Source: DATHWB01 sp046565785
Lineage (GTDB): Bacteria > Actinomycetota > Acidimicrobiia > Spongiisociales > ZC4RG35
Reading direction: 5' to 3'
NCBI GenBank assembly: GCA_046565785.1
Contig: JBKHXZ010000253.1
Location: 1-6,108 of the forward strand
Length of the DNA: 6,108 nucleotides
A program made the position numbers and the translations under genes. Shown one piece after another: positions 1-5,451 of the stretch (positions are counted from its first letter, which is position 1; each line of letters begins with the position of its first letter). The notes beneath the pieces are model-generated. The model was given only the letters and a program-made list of their open reading frames with translations. It was not told where the DNA came from and searched no databases.

Positions 1-1638
1 TCCACCTATGCACGCGGCGATGTCGACGACGCCCTCGCTGCTTCTGCACACACCGTTCACGAGGTCTTCCAGACCCAGCGGGTCGAACACGCCTTTCTCG
101 AACCGGAGTCGACGTTGGTGGTTCCGAACACCGACGGCAGCCTGCACGTCTATTCGGGTGGCCAGGGAGTGTGGGACGATCGGGACCAGATCGCGGCGGT
201 GCTCGGCCTCGACAGGAGCCGCATCACGGTGGAACTCGTCTCGAACGGGGGAGCGTTCGGCGGGAAAGAAGACCTCTCCAACCAGGCGCACACCGCCCTG
301 GCGGCGTTCCTCACCGGGCGGCCCGTCAAATGCACCCTGACCCGCGAGCAGTCCCTCCACATGCATGCCAAACGGCATCCGATCCGTATCGAACTGTGGG
401 CCGGCTGTGACGAAGAGGGAACGCTCACCGCGCTCAAGGCGCGCATGGTCGGCGATTCGGGTCCATACGCCTCGGTGGGGATGAAGGTGCTGGAACGAGC
501 CGCAGGACATGCTTCCGGGCCGTACGTCGTGCCCAACATCGACGTCGAATCGATCGCCGTTCGCACCAACAATTCGGTGTGTGGTGCCTTCCGCGGTTTC
601 GGTGCCAACCAAGCCCAATTCGCCATGGAAGGGGTGATGGATCGTCTCGCCGAAGCCGTGGGGATCGACGGCTGGGAGATGCGTTCCCGCAACGTGGTCA
701 TGCCAGGCTCGGTGTGGGGCCCAGGCCAGATCATGGACGACGGCTGCCTGGGTGCCCGCCAGTGCCTCGACGCGGTGAAGCCGCACTACGACGCGGCCCG
801 TGCCGCTGGCAAGGCGGTCGGACTGGGGCTTGGGCTGAAGAACTCCGGGCTGGGCAACGGCTTCCACGAGATCTCCAAAGCCGTGGTCCGCTTCCGATCA
901 GACGGCCGGGTCGAGGTCCGTCACGGCTGGACCGAGATGGGCCAGGGGGTGCACACGGTGGCCTTGCAGGTGGCGGCCGAAGAGCTCGGCATCGACCCCG
1001 GCTCGATCGAGGTCATCGTCGATACCACCCGGGAGATCGGGTTCGGACAGACCACCGGGTCCCGCGGCACGTTGATGGCCGCCGGCTCGGTGAGAGAGGC
1101 GTGCCAAGCGGCAGACGCCGGTGGTCGCCAACCCGACATCGACTACGAGGGCACCTACGAGATCGACTGGACCGACTCGCTGTCCTCCGGCAAGCCGAAC
1201 CCGGTGATCCATTCCACCTTCAGCTACGCCGCCCAACTGGTCGTTGCCGACAAGGACACCGGTGACATCGAGAAAGTCGTGGCGGTTCACGATGTGGGTC
1301 GGGCGGTCAACCCGACGCTTTGCGAAGGACAGATCGAAGGGTCGGTGCACATGGGTCTCGGTTACGCCCTCACCGAAGAGTTCCCCTGTGGTCCCGACGG
1401 CAAGCCCGAGCACATGACCCTGCGTCAACTCGACATCATCCGTCCGCGCAACATGCCCGACGTCGAGGTGGTTCTGGTCGAGGCCCCCCAGCCCGACTCC
1501 CCCTACGGGATCAAGGGCATCGGTGAGATCGGCCTGGTACCCACTGCTGGTGCGGTGGCTGCCGCCTTCCACGAGGTGGACGGCAAGTGGAGGACTCACC
1601 TGCCTTTCAACCGGCACGAACCGCTCCAGACCGGATGA
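1..1638 (+). CDS. xdhD: Molybdenum hydroxylase large subunit, xanthine dehydrogenase/XdhD type (5' partial)
   Basis: This is the C-terminal part of a molybdopterin-binding hydroxylase subunit. The reading frame is open from base 1, so the start lies upstream; the opening residues (RGDVDDALAA, then RVEHAFLEPE) are typical of the family. The visible 545 residues carry the Mo-site motifs: GGAFGGKE with Glu at about residue 90 (equivalent to bovine XDH Glu802), GAFRGFG with Arg at about 198 (Arg880), EMGQG with Gln at about 315, and KGIGEIG with Glu at about 509 (the catalytic Glu1261 position). The family hydroxylates purines and other N-heterocycles using water and passes electrons through 2Fe-2S and FAD partners, which are not in view. 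The downstream ssnA and ygfK genes favour the XdhD or selenium-dependent XDH branch over housekeeping XDH. The symbol rests on that context; the substrate is unknown. There is no in-frame TGA, so any selenium would be a cofactor ligand and not selenocysteine. The stop codon overlaps the next start (ATGA). Confidence 0.88.
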   Translation, partial: STYARGDVDDALAASAHTVHEVFQTQRVEHAFLEPESTLVVPNTDGSLHVYSGGQGVWDDRDQIAAVLGLDRSRITVELVSNGGAFGGKEDLSNQAHTALAAFLTGRPVKCTLTREQSLHMHAKRHPIRIELWAGCDEEGTLTALKARMVGDSGPYASVGMKVLERAAGHASGPYVVPNIDVESIAVRTNNSVCGAFRGFGANQAQFAMEGVMDRLAEAVGIDGWEMRSRNVVMPGSVWGPGQIMDDGCLGARQCLDAVKPHYDAARAAGKAVGLGLGLKNSGLGNGFHEISKAVVRFRSDGRVEVRHGWTEMGQGVHTVALQVAAEELGIDPGSIEVIVDTTREIGFGQTTGSRGTLMAAGSVREACQAADAGGRQPDIDYEGTYEIDWTDSLSSGKPNPVIHSTFSYAAQLVVADKDTGDIEKVVAVHDVGRAVNPTLCEGQIEGSVHMGLGYALTEEFPCGPDGKPEHMTLRQLDIIRPRNMPDVEVVLVEAPQPDSPYGIKGIGEIGLVPTAGAVAAAFHEVDGKWRTHLPFNRHEPLQTG

Positions 1639-2660
1639 GCGGACCTGTCACCCCCGGGCTGGTCTGCGCACATCACCACATCTATTCGGCCCTGGCCCGC
1701 GGCATGCCGCCCCCGCCCAAGACCCCCACCTCGTTCGGTGAGATCCTCGAACAGATCTGGTGGCGGTTGGATGCAGCACTCGACCTGGAAATGATCGAGT
1801 GGTCGGCCAAACTCGCCGCACTCGAGGCGCTCGAAGTCGGGACCACCACCATCATCGACCACCACGAAAGCCCGAACGCCATCGAAAACAGCCTGTCGGT
1901 CCTCGTGGAGGCTGCCGCCGAAGTCGGTGTTCGGGTGCTTCCCGCCTACGGCGCCACCGATCGACACGGGCCGGCGGGCGCACGGCGCGGAATCGAAGAG
2001 AACCGGCGCTTTCTCGCCTCGGGCGGACGTGGATGGGTCGGCCTCCACGCTGCATTCACCTGCAGCGACGAGACAATCGCGGCGGCCGCCGCCCTCGCCG
2101 AGGAGATGGGTGTCGGCGTCCATGTCCACGTCCACGAGGGTCCGGAGGACATGGGTGCCGCCGAAAGGTTGGCTCCTTACGCCCGTGACGATTGGCTGTT
2201 GGCCCACTGCGTCTATCTGCCGACCGGTCACGGCTTGGCAGGCACCATCCTCCACAACCCCGCATCCAACTTGAACAATGCGGTTGGTTACGCCGATCCA
2301 CGCCGGTTCGACAATCCCGTCGCCCTGGGTACCGACGGCATCGGCGCCGACATGCTCGGCATCTTCCGTCTCGCCTACTACCTGCACCGTTCAGTCGACG
2401 TCACTGCCTCCCCGGAGTCCGCCTGGTCCTGGCTGGAGACCGGTTGGAGTCTGGTTCCCGAGGCCCGCAACGACCGGGTGCTGTGGTCGTACGAGCCGAT
2501 GGAACCGTGGCACCTTGCCTTCACTCCTGGTCCTCGCCCGATCGAAATCGAGGTAGACGGAACCGTGGTGTGGAACGAGGGCGGCCCCACCCGGGTCGAT
2601 TCCGACGAGATTCGCGCCAAGGCGGCCGAGCAGGCGAACCGACTGCACGCCCGACTGTGA
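1635..2660 (+). CDS. ssnA: SsnA-type aminohydrolase lacking the N-terminal sandwich domain
   Basis: Amidohydrolase-superfamily metal enzyme of 341 residues, closest by eye to SsnA. Metal and active-site motifs appear in the right order: AHHH (His13, His15), DHHESPN (Asp75 to about Asn80, an SsnA-typical stretch), HVHE (His165, Glu168), AHC (His191), NPASN after strand 7, and GTDGIGADM with Asp234. SsnA enzymes are presumed aminohydrolases or deaminases of a purine-like compound, but the physiological substrate is not established. The usual family length is about 440 residues. Here the protein begins seven residues before the PG that precedes the HxH, so the N-terminal beta-sandwich strands are missing. 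The C-terminal sandwich is partly kept (a WHLAF stretch, then IEIEVDGTVVW). I chose ATG 1635, which overlaps the xdhD stop (ATGA) and suggests translational coupling. A GTG at 1587 would add 16 residues that merely shadow xdhD and do not restore the domain. An 8-oxoguanine or guanine deaminase relative is the main alternative. Confidence 0.85.
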   Translation: MSGPVTPGLVCAHHHIYSALARGMPPPPKTPTSFGEILEQIWWRLDAALDLEMIEWSAKLAALEALEVGTTTIIDHHESPNAIENSLSVLVEAAAEVGVRVLPAYGATDRHGPAGARRGIEENRRFLASGGRGWVGLHAAFTCSDETIAAAAALAEEMGVGVHVHVHEGPEDMGAAERLAPYARDDWLLAHCVYLPTGHGLAGTILHNPASNLNNAVGYADPRRFDNPVALGTDGIGADMLGIFRLAYYLHRSVDVTASPESAWSWLETGWSLVPEARNDRVLWSYEPMEPWHLAFTPGPRPIEIEVDGTVVWNEGGPTRVDSDEIRAKAAEQANRLHARL

Positions 2661-2666
2661 GGAGAG
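2660..2666 (+). promoter_or_regulatory. Shine-Dalgarno sequence of ygfK
   Basis: AGGAGAG begins on the last base of the ssnA stop codon. The core AGGAG (2660-2664) sits six bases before ATG 2671. This fixes the ygfK start and shows the two genes are closely linked in translation. Confidence 0.8.
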
Positions 2667-2670
2667 ACCG

Positions 2671-4437
2671 ATGATCGCCCCACCGCTCACCCCCTTTCCG
2701 ATGCGCATCCTGATGGGAAGGATCGCCCACGAGTGGGGGACTCGGAATCGGATCTTCGACCTGCCGATCGCCCGCTTCTGGTCGCCCGAACCCGATGTCG
2801 ACCTGTCGATGAGCTTCTTGGGCCGTCCCGCCGCCACGCCGCTCGGCCCGGCCGCCGGACCACACTCGCAGATGGCACAGAACATCGTCCTCGCCTGGCT
2901 GGGCGGCGCCCGCATGTTCGAGTTGAAGACCGTGCAGATCCTCGACGATCTCGAAATCAGCCGCCCATGCATCGACATGCAGACCATCGGCTACAACATC
3001 GAATGGTCTCAGGAGCTGAAGGTCCACCAGTCGCTGGAAGAGTATGTGAAGGCGTGGATGGCGATCGAGATGCTGCGCCGGTGGGATCCGATCTCCGAGC
3101 ACATCGGTGATGCCGGTCCGCATGTCTTCGACATGAGTGTCGGCTACGACCTGGCAGGCATCAGTTCGGACAAGATCGCCGCGTTCATCGACGGTCTGAT
3201 GGACGCCTCGGCGGAGATCGATCGGCTACGTCCCGAGATTCCTGAACCATTCGCACAGTGGCGCGATTTCGAGTTCCCCACCCGCATCGCCGACACCGTC
3301 ACTCTCTCCACCTTCCACGGCTGTCCGCCAGAGGAGATCGAAGGGATCACCAAGCACCTGATGACCCGGCACCAGGTCGATGTCGTCGTCAAACTCAACC
3401 CGACCCTGCTCGGGCACGAACGCGTGTCGGAGATCGTCAACGACATGTTGGACTACGACTTCGTCCAGCTCGACCCCAAGGCCTTCGACGACGACCTCCA
3501 GTTCGAACGCGGGATCCAGCTGATCGGGGAGTTGCGCGACTTCGCCCGAGTCAATGGGCGTCGCTTCGGGATCAAGCTGACAAACACGCTGGTGGTTCGC
3601 AACCACAAGGGGTTCATGCCGGACGACCCGATGTATCTGTCCGGGCCGCCGCTGCACGTGCTGGCGATGACGCTGCTCGACCGTCTGTCGGCGAGCCTTC
3701 CTGGCGTGCTGCAGCCGCACGGCGGCGACGTCCAAGTCAGCTTTTCGGCGGGAGTCACCCGGGACAACGTGTCAGAGACGGTCGGTGTCGGAGTTGCGCC
3801 GGCGACCATCTGCTCGGATCTTCTCAAACCGGGCGGGTACGGCCGTCTCGCTCCGATGCTCAAGCGTCTGGCCGAGGACATGCGTGCGGTTGGTGCAACC
3901 AGTCTCGACGAGTGGCGCACCCATGCTGCCCGCACCGCTGAGCGGGACGGATATCGCAGCGCCGCCCAACACCACGTGGCACGCATGCTGTCCGGTGACG
4001 AGCGGAAGATCTATCACCGAGAAGCAAACGAGAAGTTGCCGCGGGAAGTCGACCACACCCTGCAGATGTGGGGATGTGTGGCGTGCAACTTCTGTGTGAC
4101 GGTGTGCCCGAACGACGCCTTCTTCCGGCTTCCCACCCCGGAGGACAGCGGGTTGGACGGACGCCAGCAGTATCTGGTGTTCACCGAGTTGTGCAACGAA
4201 TGCGGCAACTGCATGGTCTTCTGCCCCGAGGACGGCGATCCGGCGATGATCAAGCCCCGTCTGTTCCTCGACCGTGAGCGGTTCGACCTCGTCGAGGGCC
4301 AGGCGTTCTTCGTGAATCACACCAACGGCGACCTGCGCATCGAGGCCAAACCCGGATGGAAAGACGAGGTCCCCATGCTCACCCGCCTCCTCACCGCTTC
4401 CGAGGGCCTCCCGGTGCGGATTTCAGACTTGGGGTGA
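2671..4437 (+). CDS. ygfK: YgfK-type FMN/4Fe-4S oxidoreductase, short form without the GltD-like module
   Basis: A protein of 588 residues matching the family annotated as putative selenate reductase subunit YgfK. Residues 1 to about 435 form the dihydroorotate-dehydrogenase-like FMN barrel. Recognisable family stretches include GPAAGPHSQMAQNIV, FELKTVQ, GYNIEWSQELK, FDMSVGYDLAGI, STFHGCPPEEIEGI and DLLKPGGYGRL. The C-terminus holds two 4Fe-4S motifs: Cys469, 472, 475 and 479 followed by Pro, and Cys508, 511, 514 and 518 followed by Pro. Long YgfK proteins (about 1000 residues, as in E. coli) have a GltD-like FAD/NAD(P)H domain between these parts. It is absent here, since only some 30 residues separate barrel and ferredoxin domain. 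The layout therefore resembles PreA, the FMN/4Fe-4S subunit of bacterial dihydropyrimidine dehydrogenase, and implies a separate electron donor or acceptor. No signal peptide or membrane segment is seen, so it is likely cytoplasmic. The selenate reductase name is historical; the true reaction is unproven. Third gene of the xdhD-ssnA-ygfK operon. Confidence 0.88.
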   Translation: MIAPPLTPFPMRILMGRIAHEWGTRNRIFDLPIARFWSPEPDVDLSMSFLGRPAATPLGPAAGPHSQMAQNIVLAWLGGARMFELKTVQILDDLEISRPCIDMQTIGYNIEWSQELKVHQSLEEYVKAWMAIEMLRRWDPISEHIGDAGPHVFDMSVGYDLAGISSDKIAAFIDGLMDASAEIDRLRPEIPEPFAQWRDFEFPTRIADTVTLSTFHGCPPEEIEGITKHLMTRHQVDVVVKLNPTLLGHERVSEIVNDMLDYDFVQLDPKAFDDDLQFERGIQLIGELRDFARVNGRRFGIKLTNTLVVRNHKGFMPDDPMYLSGPPLHVLAMTLLDRLSASLPGVLQPHGGDVQVSFSAGVTRDNVSETVGVGVAPATICSDLLKPGGYGRLAPMLKRLAEDMRAVGATSLDEWRTHAARTAERDGYRSAAQHHVARMLSGDERKIYHREANEKLPREVDHTLQMWGCVACNFCVTVCPNDAFFRLPTPEDSGLDGRQQYLVFTELCNECGNCMVFCPEDGDPAMIKPRLFLDRERFDLVEGQAFFVNHTNGDLRIEAKPGWKDEVPMLTRLLTASEGLPVRISDLG

Positions 4438-4462
4438 AGGCTCTGTCGACGTCCGGACCCCG

Positions 4463-4500
4463 GGCATGGGCGCTTCTTGGGTGGATGCAGCGCCCATGCC
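4463..4500. terminator. Inverted repeat, possible bidirectional terminator
   Basis: A perfect 11-bp inverted repeat (GGCATGGGCGC at 4463-4473, GCGCCCATGCC at 4490-4500) with a 16-base loop lies 25 bases after the ygfK stop. It falls between the convergent ygfK and small secreted-peptide genes, where a terminator is expected. No T-tract follows on either strand, so a classic intrinsic terminator is not shown. Many actinobacterial terminators lack a clear T-tract. The rest of 4438-4563 shows nothing else recognisable. Confidence 0.45.
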
Positions 4501-4563
4501 GGGCGAACAGGCAGATGTCGCGATCAGGGAGTCGGCTTCCCTCGGTCGTTCGACCCTCGTGTT

Positions 4564-4803
4564 TCAGCAACCGCCGTGCCAGAGGCCCCTGGTCGGCCCC
4601 GACCTCATACCGGCATTGTGCAGCCCCGCCGGTTCAGCGTCGAACAGGACTGCATCGATCAGGACACATCCGGCTGGCGTGTCGACGTGATGTGGATGAG
4701 GGTTCGAGTCGCCATCCACCGGGGTATCGGAGGCAGCCGCAGTCGTCGGGAACGTCAGCGCTGCCACCACCATCACAACGGCGATTGTTCGTCGGTGCTT
4801 CAT
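4564..4803 (-). CDS. Small secreted protein, function unknown
   Basis: A 79-residue protein I do not recognise. It starts with a good signal peptide: basic MKHRR, a hydrophobic stretch from about residue 7 to 18, then TTAAAS with probable cleavage after Ala24 or Ser25. The predicted mature part is about 55 residues. It begins acidic, contains a His cluster (NPHPHH, residues 34-39) and two cysteines (Cys46, and Cys79 as the last residue), and ends in WHGGC. The two cysteines could form a disulfide outside the cell. ATG 4803 is chosen because AAAGGTG precedes it at suitable spacing and because it places the signal peptide at the very N-terminus; an ATG 30 bases upstream lacks these merits. It lies 57 bases downstream of the rhodanese gene on the same strand and may be co-transcribed with it. 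Being short, it could still be a spurious frame, but the signal peptide plus Shine-Dalgarno sequence argue that it is real. Confidence 0.65.
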   Translation of the reverse strand: MKHRRTIAVVMVVAALTFPTTAAASDTPVDGDSNPHPHHVDTPAGCVLIDAVLFDAEPAGLHNAGMRSGPTRGLWHGGC

Positions 4804-4808
4804 ATCCT

Positions 4809-4815
4809 CACCTTT
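4809..4815 (-). promoter_or_regulatory. Shine-Dalgarno sequence of the small secreted protein
   Basis: On the minus strand AAAGGTG ends five bases before ATG 4803. It supports this start over the upstream in-frame ATG at 4833. Confidence 0.6.
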
Positions 4816-4830
4816 CTCGTGCCTCACGAG
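4816..4830 (-). other. Short hairpin upstream of the secreted-protein Shine-Dalgarno
   Basis: A 6-bp perfect inverted repeat with a three-base loop (minus strand CTCGTG-AGG-CACGAG) abuts the Shine-Dalgarno sequence of the small secreted gene. It sits in the 57-base gap after the rhodanese stop. It could influence mRNA stability or initiation between the two genes; at this length it could also be chance. Confidence 0.3.
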
Positions 4831-4860
4831 CACTTGCGATCCGCGATTCGTAGGAAGCGT

Positions 4861-5238
4861 TCAGGGCATTTCCACGGGGCGGCCGGACTCCATCCATGCC
4901 TGCAGGCCCCCTTCGAGATGGGCGACGTCGGTGTAACCCAGGTCGGTCAGGGTCGAGGCGGCCAGGGCCGACCGTCCTCCCGAGGCGCAGTACAGGATCA
5001 CGCGGTTCGATGGTTCGAACTCCGTCCGGTGGTACGGGCTGTCTGGGTCGGCCCAGAACTCGAGCATTCCTCGAGGTGCGAAGACCGCACCGGGTATTAC
5101 TCCGCGCGAATTGCGCTCTTCCGGCTCTCGAATGTCGACCAGAAGCGCACCGGAGTGCGCCTCTCGTTCGACCTGTGCGGGGTCTAGCCCTTCGACGATG
5201 GCCCTGGCCTGCGCGAGCAGGGCGGCAAGACTGGGCAC
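4861..5238 (-). CDS. Single-domain rhodanese (sulfurtransferase)
   Basis: A 125-residue single-domain rhodanese, a normal length for the stand-alone family. It has the family landmarks in order: LLVDIREPEE (residues 32-41), a GVIPGAVFAPRG stretch (46-57), VILYCASGGRSA with active-site Cys84 in the CxxGxRS loop, and the C-terminal LEGGLQAWMESGRPV motif (108-122). These enzymes carry a persulfide on the cysteine and move sulfur (or, in some cases, selenium) to acceptors such as thiols or cofactor-building proteins. No signal peptide or membrane segment is seen, so it is likely cytoplasmic. The start is GTG 5238, seven bases after a strong AAAGGAG; an in-frame ATG at 5268 would add ten residues and place that site inside the gene. 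It is divergent from the LuxR-type gene and upstream of the small secreted gene. A role in sulfurating the Mo enzyme is possible from proximity but not shown. Confidence 0.88.
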   Translation of the reverse strand: MPSLAALLAQARAIVEGLDPAQVEREAHSGALLVDIREPEERNSRGVIPGAVFAPRGMLEFWADPDSPYHRTEFEPSNRVILYCASGGRSALAASTLTDLGYTDVAHLEGGLQAWMESGRPVEMP

Positions 5239-5245
5239 GGTGTGG

Positions 5246-5252
5246 CTCCTTT
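5246..5252 (-). promoter_or_regulatory. Shine-Dalgarno sequence of the rhodanese gene
   Basis: Minus-strand AAAGGAG, seven bases before GTG 5238. It decides the start in favour of GTG over the longer ATG frame. Confidence 0.8.
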
Positions 5253-5280
5253 CTCTGGTAGCAGCCACGATGCGTGCTCG

Positions 5281-5451
5281 ATGGGCAAAATGTCATCCGT
5301 GGAGAACACGGAAATCGCCCTCAGTGCCGATGTGACCAGGCGAGAGTACGAGGTACTGGGTCTACTGTCCCAGCGCCTCTCGAACCGGGAGATCGCCGAT
5401 CGTCTCTACATCTCGGTGCGCACCGTGGAGAGCCATGTTTCTCGCTTCTGA
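5281..5451 (+). CDS. LuxR-type HTH domain, N-terminal piece of a frameshifted regulator
   Basis: A 56-residue frame holding most of a LuxR/GerE DNA-binding domain: TRREYEVLGLL (residues 19-29), LSNREIADRL (33-42) and the recognition helix ISVRTVESHVS (44-54). It stops at TGA 5449 just where the fourth helix should follow. That helix (TKLGARSRLELIAVA) is present immediately downstream in the -1 frame, fused to an ATPase, so this is one broken gene and not a free-standing HTH protein. ATG 5281 or ATG 5290 is the likely start; no convincing Shine-Dalgarno precedes either, so initiation may be leaderless. A GTG at 5242 is in frame but overlaps the Shine-Dalgarno region of the divergent rhodanese. 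The intact protein would be a transcription factor whose DNA binding is controlled by its ATPase domain. Confidence 0.7.
   Translation: MGKMSSVENTEIALSADVTRREYEVLGLLSQRLSNREIADRLYISVRTVESHVSRF

Noticed and set aside
1587..1634. GTG 1587 as the start of ssnA
   Set aside because: The 16 added residues resemble no amidohydrolase N-terminus and overlap conserved xdhD coding sequence; the ATGA overlap at 1635 is the simpler start.
2121..2140. Repeated GTCCAC-like units as a DNA tandem repeat
   Set aside because: They encode the alternating Val-His strand (HVHVHE) that carries a conserved metal-binding His, so protein function explains them.
1596..2387. Long minus-strand open frame opposite ssnA
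   Set aside because: The plus strand carries ordered SsnA catalytic motifs; the minus-strand translation shows no family motif.
3226..4320. Overlapping minus-strand open frames opposite ygfK
   Set aside because: They mirror the conserved FMN barrel and ferredoxin motifs of ygfK and contain no recognisable domain of their own.
4477..5187. Long plus-strand open frame across the intergenic region and the rhodanese
   Set aside because: It lies opposite the well-supported rhodanese and signal-peptide genes, has low-complexity Arg/Gly-rich content and no recognisable domain. It is typical shadow coding in GC-rich DNA.
5239..5268. ATG 5268 as the rhodanese start
   Set aside because: It would bury a strong AAAGGAG site placed seven bases before GTG 5238, and the added ten residues are not part of the rhodanese fold.
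5449..5451. TGA as a selenocysteine codon in the LuxR-type gene, suggested by the selenium-linked neighbourhood
   Set aside because: Reading through this TGA would continue in the wrong frame; the HTH/ATPase continuation is in the -1 frame, so Sec insertion does not restore the protein.
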